A DNA stretch of 14,315 bases from Oscillospiraceae bacterium (GTDB lineage: Bacteria > Bacillota_A > Clostridia > Oscillospirales > CAG-272): positions 1 to 14,315 of the forward strand of contig SVSF01000044.1 in NCBI GenBank assembly GCA_015064425.1, given 5' to 3'. Every line of letters starts with the position of its first letter. Position 1 is the first letter of the stretch. The notes below the pieces were generated by a model. That model was not told the origin of the DNA. It made no database searches and saw only the letters and a program-made list of their open reading frames with translations. Below are positions 1-6,523 of this stretch, piece after piece. Both the position numbers and the translations under genes were made by a program.

Positions 1-204
1 GGAATAGGACCGAAGGTAGCGGCATGCGCTCTGCTGTTCGGCTTTGGAAAGACCGACGCCTTTCCCGTTGACGTATGGATGAAGCGTATTCTGGCAAGGT
101 ATTACCCCGACGGCCTTGAGATATCCGCTCTTGGGGAATATGCAGGTATCGGCCAGCAGTATCTTTTCTACTACGTCAGATATATCAACCCTACTCTTGA
201 ATAA
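1..204 (+). CDS. ogg: 8-oxoguanine DNA glycosylase (OGG1-type HhH-GPD), 3' end only
   Basis: This is the last 67 codons of a gene that starts before the window; frame 1 is open from base 1 to a TAA at 202-204. The family removes oxidised guanine from DNA in base excision repair. The visible part opens inside the helix-hairpin-helix GPD motif (GIGPKVAACALLFGFGK) and continues to PVDVWMKR. The Asp of VDVW matches the catalytic Asp of OGG1-like enzymes, whose motif reads PVDVH in the eukaryotic protein. The catalytic Lys lies upstream and cannot be seen. The end (YYVRYINPTLE) is typical of bacterial OGG-type proteins, which lack further domains. The last 14 bp overlap, tail to tail, the end of nth on the other strand, and no terminator lies between them. 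A different HhH-GPD glycosylase such as AlkA is possible but fits less well. Confidence 0.85.
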   Translation, partial: GIGPKVAACALLFGFGKTDAFPVDVWMKRILARYYPDGLEISALGEYAGIGQQYLFYYVRYINPTLE

Positions 205-865
205 GCTTTTCGGGATCCGTGCTTCGGGTCCTTTTGTTATGCCTGCAGATATCCGAAAGGGGACATTTGATGCAGGACGGATTTCTTGCGGTACAGATAT
301 CTCTGCCGAAAAGCACGAATCTGTGGCAGAGATCCGAGGACTCTTCGGGAGCTACAAGCTTTATAAGAGCTTTTTCTATACGGAAAGGGTCCTTTTCTCC
401 TTCTTTTACAAGACCGATACGTTCGCTTATCCTTATACAGTGTGTATCGGTTACTATGGCAGGGCCTCCGAAAACGTCTCCTATCATAAGATTGGCTATT
501 TTCCTTCCCACTCCGGGAAGAGAGAGAAGCTCGTCCATGCTCTGCGGTATCTCCGAACCAAACTTTTCGCGAAGCAGTATGCAGGAGGCTTTTATATTTT
601 TCGCTTTGGTCTTATAAAGACCGCAGGACCGTATAGCTGTTTCTATTTCTTCAACGGATGCATCTGCCAGAGCTTCTATTGACGGGAAGCTTTTGAAAAG
701 CTCCTCACTCACTATGTTTACTCTTGCATCCGTGCACTGGGCAGAGAGTATTGCCATTATAAGGAGCTTCCATTCGGAGCCTCCGTATTCAAGAGAGCAA
801 AGCGCCTCGGGATAAAGCTCCTTCAGACGTTCTACCGTTATCTCCGTTTTTTCTTTCAGAGTCAT
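191..865 (-). CDS. nth: Endonuclease III, DNA glycosylase/AP lyase
   Basis: This 224-residue protein is full length for the family (E. coli Nth is 211). It excises oxidised pyrimidines and cleaves the abasic site by beta-elimination. The helix-hairpin-helix reads LPGVGRK (116-122), where K122 is the Schiff-base lysine. D140 in VTDTH is the catalytic aspartate of the GPD motif. The C-terminal [4Fe-4S] ligands C191, C198, C201 and C207 have the exact C-X6-C-X2-C-X5-C spacing of Nth/MutY. The gene is last in the zapA-U32-dut-maf-mreB-like-nth operon. Its ATG (865-863) overlaps the TGA of the preceding gene (864-862) as ATGA, which suggests translational coupling. Its end overlaps the facing ogg gene by 14 bp. 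Confidence 0.97.
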   Translation of the reverse strand: MTLKEKTEITVERLKELYPEALCSLEYGGSEWKLLIMAILSAQCTDARVNIVSEELFKSFPSIEALADASVEEIETAIRSCGLYKTKAKNIKASCILLREKFGSEIPQSMDELLSLPGVGRKIANLMIGDVFGGPAIVTDTHCIRISERIGLVKEGEKDPFRIEKALIKLVAPEESSDLCHRFVLFGRDICTARNPSCIKCPLSDICRHNKRTRSTDPEKLIQE

Positions 866-2013
866 TCTTGCGCATCCTTTTCTTCTTTGGCTGAGGCGGT
901 CTCTTTCGCGGCAGCTTCCGTCTCTTCGGCTTCTTTATCAACAAGCTCTACATCAAAATCATAAGCCATTTTGAAATGCTTTCTTGTGAGCTCGCGGCTC
1001 AGAGAGCTGTCTTCTGTGTTCTTGGCAAAGAGAGGGACTATTTCCACTTCGGGAACGGGAATGTTTTCGGAGATCATTTTTTCAAGTCCGTATATAACAC
1101 AGTTTTCTCCGTCCTGAACGTCTATGATATCTATACCCGCTTTCTCGCTGAGGAAAGAGCATAATCCTTCGGGAACCGTATCACCGCTGACAAAGCTTAT
1201 ATTTCCATCAAGCAAAGAGCACTTTGCCTGCTCGGGCATAACATTTACGGTCTGAAGAAGAGCCTCCCAGAGTCGGTCCGCTACGGGGCGTACCGCGTCG
1301 TCAAAGTAACCGGGCGCGATCTCTTCGGTTCTTGGGAGACCGGTTACCGTATCGGTACCGCGGAGTCTGAGCCTTTCTCTTGCACCAAGATCCGAAAAAA
1401 CGAGCCTTTTTACTATTTTCTTTATATCTTTTGAGGGTATTTTGATGTTTTTATCTGTCAGCAGTTTGCTTTCTGCAGCGGATTCTATATCCTTGCTGCC
1501 GATCTTTATGAATTTGTTTATAAAGCAGGAGTAACCCCTTAATACCGTAAGATTGGTACCCGTTGCCGTCATTTCAACGGTCATACGGTATCTTCCGTCC
1601 TCAAGAAGCATACCGCTTCCTATGGCGGCCGCATATACGGAAGGGATAAATAAGCATTCCGAAGAGGGATATCTTTTTGAAAATACATCCTTTATACGGA
1701 GCTTTTCTCCCTCGGTCATACTGTTTTCGGCAGAAATGTAGAAGGATATTTTTTCCTTAGGAGAAAAGTATATGTATTTATCCGCAATGCCCAAAAGAGC
1801 CTCGGCTGCGGAGGCGTCGGTCATAAGAGGATCGGGACGGCTTACTGTACCGGGAGCTTTTACGGAAAGTCTTTTTGCGGCAAGCCCCAAAGCGCTTCCG
1901 CCGTTTGCGGACTTTCTGTTTACTTTGAGAGAGGGCTCTTTTACAAAAAGGTCTCTGTCTTGTATGTACATACGGATAAACGAGTGACCCGTTTCAATAG
2001 CGATCTTTGACAT
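862..2013 (-). CDS. Degenerate MreB/actin-like protein, probably not an active ATPase
   Basis: I call 383 residues from ATG 2013. An in-frame ATG at 2043 exists, but GGAAGG (2024-2019) sits 5 nt before ATG 2013 and the protein then starts MSKIAIETG, aligning with the MreB N-terminus. MreB landmarks are recognisable throughout: VKEPS (24-28), YAAAIGSGM (127-135) matching MAAAIGAGL, RGTDTVTGLPR (218-228) matching RGRDLVTGLPK, and a C-terminal segment ending DGENCVIYGLEKM. The nucleotide-site residues are changed: phosphate loop 1 DLGTANT reads ETGHSFI, the catalytic EEP region reads IPS, phosphate loop 2 DIGGGTT reads EMTATGT, and the adenosine-site TGGG reads VSGD. About 65 extra residues at the end finish in an Ala/Glu/Lys-rich acidic tail. 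The gene follows maf, as mreB does in B. subtilis and many Clostridia (there with radC between), but mreC and mreD do not follow. A membrane-associated scaffold role without ATP turnover is inference. The frame is intact, so it does not look like a pseudogene. Confidence 0.8.
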   Translation of the reverse strand: MSKIAIETGHSFIRMYIQDRDLFVKEPSLKVNRKSANGGSALGLAAKRLSVKAPGTVSRPDPLMTDASAAEALLGIADKYIYFSPKEKISFYISAENSMTEGEKLRIKDVFSKRYPSSECLFIPSVYAAAIGSGMLLEDGRYRMTVEMTATGTNLTVLRGYSCFINKFIKIGSKDIESAAESKLLTDKNIKIPSKDIKKIVKRLVFSDLGARERLRLRGTDTVTGLPRTEEIAPGYFDDAVRPVADRLWEALLQTVNVMPEQAKCSLLDGNISFVSGDTVPEGLCSFLSEKAGIDIIDVQDGENCVIYGLEKMISENIPVPEVEIVPLFAKNTEDSSLSRELTRKHFKMAYDFDVELVDKEAEETEAAAKETASAKEEKDAQE

Positions 2014-2018
2014 ATTGT

Positions 2019-2024
2019 CCTTCC
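2019..2024 (-). promoter_or_regulatory. Ribosome-binding site deciding the mreB-like start
   Basis: On the - strand the sequence reads AAAGGAAGGACAATATG. GGAAGG lies 5 nt before the ATG at 2013 and inside the end of maf's neighbourhood. The earlier in-frame ATG at 2043 has no comparable site and would add ten residues (MIYFKKRKDN) that do not fit the MreB N-terminus. Confidence 0.7.
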
Positions 2025-2029
2025 TTTTC

Positions 2030-2626
2030 TTAAAGTAGATCATCTCTGATCTCTGAGATATGGATCCCGAAGTGCTCCTTCAGCATAGATGCCAAACGGA
2101 AAACGGGAAGCCCGACGATATTGAAGTAGTTTCCTTCTATACGTTGTACGAAAATTCCGCCGAGAGATTGAATGCCGTAGGCGCCTGCCTTATCCATAGG
2201 CTCACCCGTGCGTATATAGCGATCTATCTCCTCATCGCTCAGATCGGCGAAGTATACGGAGCTTGTCTCGGAGCCGCAGACTGTCTTTCCTCTGTAATAG
2301 ACGGACACTCCCGTGCATACCTGATGAGATGAGCCGGAAAGCAGGCGAAGCATTCTTCTTGCATCCTCACGGTCCCGTGGTTTGCCGAGAACGGCGCCGT
2401 CTTTGAATACCATTGTGTCGGCAGTGATCACAAGCTCGCCGTCTTTTGCATATTTGCGTGCTTCTTCAGCCTTGAGACGGGCACATTCCTTAACGTATTC
2501 CTCGGGGCTGAGAGAAGGGTCTGCGCTTTCCTCTGCATCTGTGGGACGTACGGTAAAGGAGAGTCCAAGGGAACTGAGTATCTCTTTTCTTCTGGGAGAG
2601 TTTGAGGCAAGTACTATCTTTATCAT
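2030..2626 (-). CDS. maf: Maf-family nucleoside triphosphate pyrophosphatase (dTTP/UTP type)
   Basis: This 198-residue protein has the usual family length. Maf proteins hydrolyse non-canonical and some canonical NTPs to the monophosphate and are linked to housecleaning and division arrest. The N-terminal SNSPRRKE (8-15) is the signature loop. D70 in ITADT is the catalytic aspartate, and GKPRD (81-85) follows. DKAGAYGIQ (145-153) marks the YhdE-type, dTTP/UTP-preferring branch rather than the YceF (m7GTP) branch. R12, K82 and Q153 fall at the same numbers as the substrate-selecting residues of E. coli YhdE, as I recall them. The ATG (2626-2624) overlaps the dut TGA as ATGA. The following mreB-like gene starts 16 bp after its stop. 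Pairing with dUTPase suggests a nucleotide-pool role. Confidence 0.96.
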   Translation of the reverse strand: MIKIVLASNSPRRKEILSSLGLSFTVRPTDAEESADPSLSPEEYVKECARLKAEEARKYAKDGELVITADTMVFKDGAVLGKPRDREDARRMLRLLSGSSHQVCTGVSVYYRGKTVCGSETSSVYFADLSDEEIDRYIRTGEPMDKAGAYGIQSLGGIFVQRIEGNYFNIVGLPVFRLASMLKEHFGIHISEIRDDLL

Positions 2627-3066
2627 TTCGTTCCGGTGGAGCCGAAGCCGCCCTCTCCTCTTTCTGTTTTGTCAAGCTCTTCGCATTCTGTAAATATTGC
2701 GGGAAGCACAGGCATAAACATAAGCTGCGCTATTCTCTCTCCCGGTTCGACTGTAAATGCGCTCTTTCCGTTGTTTATAAGAGCAACGATCAGCTCTCCT
2801 CTGTAGTCGCTGTCAATTACCCCTATGCCGTTGGCGAGAGAAATGCCGAATTTGGTGGCAAGTCCGCTTCTTGCACATACTACCGCTACGGCGTTATTGT
2901 CCGGAAGCGCAATGGCTATCCCCGTAGGTATCTTTGCTATTTCTCCCGCTTCGATCACTATGGGACTGTCATTTGCTGCTCTGAGATCTACTGCGGCTGA
3001 GCCTTCTGTCGCATATGCGGGTGTCTTTACGCTGTCCTTCAGCTTTTTGATATTTACTCTTATCAT
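2623..3066 (-). CDS. dut: Deoxyuridine 5'-triphosphate nucleotidohydrolase (dUTPase)
   Basis: This is a 147-residue trimeric-type dUTPase of normal length. It converts dUTP to dUMP and pyrophosphate, keeping uracil out of DNA and supplying dUMP for thymidylate synthesis. All five family motifs are present in order: AVDLRA (25-30), ARSGLA (65-70), GVIDSDYRGE (82-91) with D85 as the expected general base, GERIAQLMF (109-117), and the C-terminal phosphate-gripping arm RGEGGFGSTG (136-145). The gene starts 13 bp after the end of the U32 gene and ends in a 4-bp ATGA overlap with maf, so the two sanitising enzymes are probably translationally coupled. No key residue is missing. Confidence 0.97.
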   Translation of the reverse strand: MIRVNIKKLKDSVKTPAYATEGSAAVDLRAANDSPIVIEAGEIAKIPTGIAIALPDNNAVAVVCARSGLATKFGISLANGIGVIDSDYRGELIVALINNGKSAFTVEPGERIAQLMFMPVLPAIFTECEELDKTERGEGGFGSTGTK

Positions 3067-3079
3067 TTTTTCTGTCCTT

Positions 3080-4780
3080 TTATTTTATTCTTCTGATGCC
3101 GTTACCCGGGTATGGGATGCCCTTTTTGTAGGCGTCAATAATGTTTTCGCATTCCTTCTTGCTTTCTGTGCTGAAAATAAAATGGGTGTTGAATATTCCG
3201 CTTTTTTTGAGAGAGTCTTTTTTATCCGCCATATATACGGGGACGCTGTTGTACAGAACGTCTCTTCCGTTTTCCTTTATTATGTCGAAAGAGGCGCCGG
3301 TACGGTCACGGAGCCTGCTTGCTCCCACCGGTTTTTCAAGCAGCATAATGGGAAGTCTGCCGTAAACCACCGCGCTTTTTTTGGCGGGCAGGTCTCTTAT
3401 CTGCGGCAGCGTAAGCTCTACGGATACCGTAAGGTCCTCGAATTCCTTCAAGACTTCTATGTCTTTACTGTTGAAAATATTCAGCCTCAGGTCTCCGTGG
3501 GGAATAAGAGACGTTCCTTCAAGCATGGAGAGATGCCCGATATTTCCCACAAGGACGTGTTTTGCACCCTTTCTTTCCGCTTCAAGAAGATCTTTTCTCG
3601 TTTTTGGAATCTCTTTATCGAATATTACCGGAGGGAGGATTACACCGTTCGCAAGCTTTCCGTCAAAACGGTCCAAAGGGAGATAAACTATATCGAATCC
3701 GTGGGCGGAAGGTATCTGCGAAGGAGAGACGAATCTTGCGGAGGAAACTCTGTTTGAAGGTTCTCCTTTTTTTGAAGACAGGATCTTTGGAGGAAGCTCC
3801 GCCTTTTTTCTTTCGTGTTTTATCTCTTCTCTTTTTATTCCCAGATCCTTATGGAAGGTATGAGCGTTTTTTGTGTTGTTTTTATCCTGCTCCGAGCGGA
3901 TACCGAGCATTTTGTCCGAGATCTTTCCCGTAAAATACCCGTCTGTAAAACCGCTTCTGGAAAATACGTTTGCAAGGGCTTCAAGCTCTTTTCTGTCAGC
4001 GTTTCTGTTTTCGTCAATAAGTCTTCTGTATAACGACACTACGCTGTAGACGTAGTCCGGACTCTTCATTCTTCCCTCTATTTTGAAGGAAGCTACGCCC
4101 ATCTCCGAAAGCTCCTTTATGTGTGATCCCAAAGCCATATCCTTAAGACTGAGGGGATAGGCGTTGTTATATCTCATTCTGCAGGGCTGGGCGCATTCCC
4201 CTCTGTTTCCGCTCCTGCCTCCGATAACAGAGCTCATCAGGCATTGACCGGAATGGCATACACACATCGCTCCGTGTACGAAAAGCTCAGTCTCTATGGG
4301 AGAAGATGCGATCAGAAGAGAGAGATCCTCTTCTGATATCTCACGGGCACAGACCATTCTCGTAAAGCCCAGCGAGGCAAGCTTTTTGGCGCAGTCGGAG
4401 CTGTGTCCGCTTGCCTGAGTACTTGCATGAAGCTCCATAGAGGGAAGGTATTCTCTTACAAGAGAGGCAAGCCCTGGGTCTGCCATAATAAGAGCATCGG
4501 CTCCGCATTCATATAGAAATGCCGAATACTTCAAGGCGTCTTCAAGCTCCCTGTCGTATATCTGCGTATTGAGGGTAACGTAAGCTCTTGCTCCCCGCTT
4601 ATGGCACTTTTCAATAGCGGATGCCATAGCGGAATCGTCAAAATTTCTCGCATTCATTCGTGCATTGAAGAGCTTGCCGCCGAAATATACGGCATCGGCA
4701 CCCGCTTTAAGCGCAGCCTCCAAAGCTTCTGGAGAACCTCCCGGAGCAAGAAGCTCGGGTCTCTTAGAGTTGTCTCTCAT
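3080..4780 (-). CDS. U32-family protein (collagenase-like annotation; likely Fe-S RNA hydroxylation type)
   Basis: This 566-residue protein carries the U32 signature. The N-terminal barrel begins RPELLAPGGS (7-16), with GADAVYFGG (27-35). The signature ELFVHGAMCVCHSGQC (165-180) is followed by GRSGNRGECAQPCR (188-201), SLKDM (211-215) and FKIEGRMKS (232-240). Cysteines 173, 180, 196 and 200 are the conserved set; C175 stands where many relatives have Ser. Members are annotated as peptidases, but the characterised bacterial ones (RlhA on 23S rRNA, TrhP on tRNA wobble uridine) act in RNA hydroxylation and need conserved Cys, so RNA modification is the better guess. After a Lys-rich linker near 300-345, residues about 350-530 look like a second barrel-like half (GDLRLNIFNS, VYGRLPIMLLEK). 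At 566 residues it is longer than TrhP types and shorter than the roughly 650-800-residue RlhA types. It overlaps zapA by 17 bp, a common Clostridia pairing. Confidence 0.88.
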   Translation of the reverse strand: MRDNSKRPELLAPGGSPEALEAALKAGADAVYFGGKLFNARMNARNFDDSAMASAIEKCHKRGARAYVTLNTQIYDRELEDALKYSAFLYECGADALIMADPGLASLVREYLPSMELHASTQASGHSSDCAKKLASLGFTRMVCAREISEEDLSLLIASSPIETELFVHGAMCVCHSGQCLMSSVIGGRSGNRGECAQPCRMRYNNAYPLSLKDMALGSHIKELSEMGVASFKIEGRMKSPDYVYSVVSLYRRLIDENRNADRKELEALANVFSRSGFTDGYFTGKISDKMLGIRSEQDKNNTKNAHTFHKDLGIKREEIKHERKKAELPPKILSSKKGEPSNRVSSARFVSPSQIPSAHGFDIVYLPLDRFDGKLANGVILPPVIFDKEIPKTRKDLLEAERKGAKHVLVGNIGHLSMLEGTSLIPHGDLRLNIFNSKDIEVLKEFEDLTVSVELTLPQIRDLPAKKSAVVYGRLPIMLLEKPVGASRLRDRTGASFDIIKENGRDVLYNSVPVYMADKKDSLKKSGIFNTHFIFSTESKKECENIIDAYKKGIPYPGNGIRRIK

Positions 4781-5024
4781 TTTTCAGCTCTTCTATTTCT
4801 TTGAGAAGTGCTTCTGCTTTTTCTTCTGCCTTGCGCTGTGCATCAAGGTGGCTGAGGGCGCAGAGGATAGCGGCTTCGAGTTTCGTGCATCTCTGATTGT
4901 TAACTACGGTACCGACTATTTCTTCGTCAAGTTCTTTTGCGGCGGCTTTGACATATTTTTCATCTTCATCGGAGATTATTGCAAGCTCCGTACCTGCGAT
5001 AACAAGATCGTATTTTTTCTTCAT
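4764..5024 (-). CDS. zapA: Cell division protein ZapA-like
   Basis: This 86-residue protein has the ZapA layout. A beta-rich N-terminal head (KKKYDLVIAGTELAIISDEDEKYVKAAAKELDEEI) matches the family pattern of an I-x-G-x-x-x-x-I strand pair followed by a D-E-x-Y-v-k-x-x-A helix. A long charged helix from about residue 47 to the end (KAEEKAEALLKEIEELKNE) is predicted to form a coiled coil. ZapA promotes FtsZ bundling at the division ring in the cytoplasm. It is the first gene of the leftward operon and overlaps the U32 gene by 17 bp. The ribosome-binding site is poor (GGATGG 12-7 nt before ATG), and a 6-bp inverted repeat lies 25-49 nt upstream. Length and context are typical; low sequence conservation is normal for this family. 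Confidence 0.88.
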   Translation of the reverse strand: MKKKYDLVIAGTELAIISDEDEKYVKAAAKELDEEIVGTVVNNQRCTKLEAAILCALSHLDAQRKAEEKAEALLKEIEELKNERQL

Positions 5025-5048
5025 TTTTCTACCATCCGTAATTTTTGA

Positions 5049-5073
5049 CCGCCGAATGTTGAAAAAGCGGCGG
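5049..5073. repeat. Inverted repeat CCGCCG...CGGCGG in the zapA/thiI divergent region
   Basis: Perfect 6-bp GC arms (5049-5054 and 5068-5073) flank a 13-nt centre. They stand out in an otherwise AT-rich spacer. The centre contains the -35 box of the rightward promoter. As RNA on the - strand the arms could form a hairpin in the zapA leader. No T-run follows on either strand, so it is not an intrinsic terminator. It could be an operator or a leader structure; the sequence alone does not decide. Confidence 0.5.
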
Positions 5074-5087
5074 ATATGTCGTATAAT
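5059..5087 (+). promoter_or_regulatory. Sigma-A-type promoter, rightward to thiI
   Basis: TTGAAA (5059-5064), a 17-nt spacer, and TATAAT (5082-5087) give a near-consensus promoter. The expected start is near 5094, leaving a leader of about 115 nt before the thiI ATG. A TATAAT copy at 5108-5113 has no good -35 box. Confidence 0.6.
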
Positions 5088-5105
5088 AATGCTTAGTATA
5101 CTTAC

Positions 5106-5111
5106 ATTATA
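5106..5111 (-). promoter_or_regulatory. Possible -10 box of the leftward zapA operon promoter
   Basis: The - strand reads TATAAT from 5111 to 5106, with a weak -35 candidate (TTTAAT, 5134-5129) 17 nt upstream. It is the only perfect -10 hexamer on that strand in the spacer, and the six-gene operon needs a promoter here. If used, its start near 5099 would sit almost on top of the rightward start site. Confidence 0.35.
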
Positions 5112-5209
5112 ATACAGCTTTGTGAAGAATTAAATAGTTTTTCCGAAAATTTGGCAAAGATGCGCTATTTATATTTGCTATCTTGCCTTAAAAGAAAGGG
5201 TTTTCGTAA

Positions 5210-6385
5210 ATGAAAGAGGTTTTACTGTGTAAATGCGGAGAGATCGTACTCAAAGGTCTCAATAAATCACAATTTGAAAATATGCTTATGAAGAATCTTA
5301 GGTTCAGACTCAAGAAACACGGAGAGATAAACATTCATTCCGCCCAGAGCACCGTTTACGTTGAGCCTGCGGACGAATCTGTAGATATGGATGCCGTCCT
5401 TGCAGACGTAAAGAAGGTCTTCGGCTTTGTAAGTCTCAGCCGTGCCGCTGTGGTGGAAAAGAATATTGAGGCCATATTCTCCTGCGTAGAGGAATATATA
5501 CCGCAGTTTATGGAAGGAATAAAGACGTTTAAGGTAGAGTCCAAAAGAAGCGATAAACGCTTTCCTCTCGCGTCTCCCGCTCTGTCTGCAGAGGTGGGCG
5601 GAAAGATACTTGAAATGTTTCCCCGACTTAAGGTAGACGTGCATAAGCCCGAGCTTTGCGTATACGTGGAGGTAAGAGAGACTGCGGCTTACATACACGC
5701 AGGCAAGGAAAAGGGAGCGGGCGGTATGCCGTGCGGATCCAACGGAAAGGGTATGCTTCTTCTTTCCGGCGGTATAGACAGTCCCGTTGCGGGATATATG
5801 ATGGCAAAACGCGGCATTAACATAGAGGGAGTACATTTCGAAAGCTTCCCCTATACCAGCGAGATGGCCAGAGAAAAGGTGTTCGATCTTGCCCGTATCA
5901 TGTCCGAATACTGCGGAAGGATAAATCTTCACGTGGTATCTCTCACAAAGATCCAGGAGGAGATAATGAGAAAGTGCGAGGAGGACTATTTTACCCTCCT
6001 TTTGAGACGCTCAATGGTCAGAATAGCGGAAATGGTGGCAAATAAGGAAAAAGCCGGCTGCCTTATTACAGGCGAAAGCCTGGGACAGGTGGCAAGCCAG
6101 ACTATGGAGGCTATAAGAGTAACAGATGCTGCAGCAAATATGCCCATATATCGTCCTTGCATAGGAATGGATAAAGAGGAGATAATTACCGTAGCAAGAC
6201 ATATAGGTACTTTTGAGACCTCGATACAGCCGTTTGAGGATTGTTGCACCGTATTTACTCCCAAGCACCCCAAGACCAAGCCTGAGCTTGAAAAGGTACT
6301 TGCAGAAGAGGCTAAGTGGGACTACGAAGCCCTTGAAAAAGAAGCTTTTGAAACTATGACCGCACAGCTGATAAAAAATTATTGA
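5210..6385 (+). CDS. thiI: tRNA 4-thiouridine synthetase ThiI
   Basis: This 391-residue protein has the Gram-positive ThiI architecture without a C-terminal rhodanese domain. An N-terminal ferredoxin-like part and THUMP domain (about 1-165) lead to the PP-loop ATPase with SGGIDS at 186-191. Further motifs are CLITGESLGQVASQT (284-298), RPCIGMDKEEII (315-326) and PFEDCCTVFTPKHPKTKP (341-358). One of C345/C346 corresponds to the catalytic Cys of E. coli ThiI (C344). It adenylates U8 of tRNA and inserts sulphur delivered by a cysteine desulfurase. That partner gene often lies beside thiI but is absent here. AAAGAAAGGG (5191-5200) is the ribosome-binding site, 9 nt before ATG. No terminator is evident after the stop. 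Confidence 0.97.
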   Translation: MKEVLLCKCGEIVLKGLNKSQFENMLMKNLRFRLKKHGEINIHSAQSTVYVEPADESVDMDAVLADVKKVFGFVSLSRAAVVEKNIEAIFSCVEEYIPQFMEGIKTFKVESKRSDKRFPLASPALSAEVGGKILEMFPRLKVDVHKPELCVYVEVRETAAYIHAGKEKGAGGMPCGSNGKGMLLLSGGIDSPVAGYMMAKRGINIEGVHFESFPYTSEMAREKVFDLARIMSEYCGRINLHVVSLTKIQEEIMRKCEEDYFTLLLRRSMVRIAEMVANKEKAGCLITGESLGQVASQTMEAIRVTDAAANMPIYRPCIGMDKEEIITVARHIGTFETSIQPFEDCCTVFTPKHPKTKPELEKVLAEEAKWDYEALEKEAFETMTAQLIKNY

Positions 6386-6392
6386 TTTGCAC

Positions 6393-6421
6393 TTGACACG
6401 GATATTGTTTTAGATTAAAAT
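6393..6421 (+). promoter_or_regulatory. Sigma-A-type promoter of rny
   Basis: A perfect TTGACA (6393-6398), a 17-nt spacer and TAAAAT (6416-6421) lie just after the thiI stop. Transcription would start near 6428. The leader of about 95 nt can form a small hairpin (GCGGA 6452-6456 with TCCGC 6466-6470) and ends in a full AAAGGAGG (6510-6517), 6 nt before the rny ATG. Confidence 0.8.
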
Positions 6422-6523
6422 TATAATAATATGGGTTAAATTTCGTTCATGGCGGAAAATGTGACTCCGCTGTGTGTATGCGAATAGATTCCATCATTGA
6501 AAATTGAATAAAGGAGGAGCTCT

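Noticed and set aside
2014..2043. Upstream ATG at 2043 for the mreB-like gene
   Set aside because: It would add MIYFKKRKDN, unlike any MreB N-terminus, and leaves the good GGAAGG site inside the gene.
2825..3757. Long + strand open frame (310 codons) over dut and the U32 gene
   Set aside because: It is antisense to two clearly conserved genes, crosses their junction, has no ribosome-binding site, and the translation is Phe/Ser/Tyr-rich like a complement-strand shadow.
5049..5073. Intrinsic terminator between zapA and thiI
   Set aside because: The genes are divergent and no T-run follows the GC repeat on either strand.
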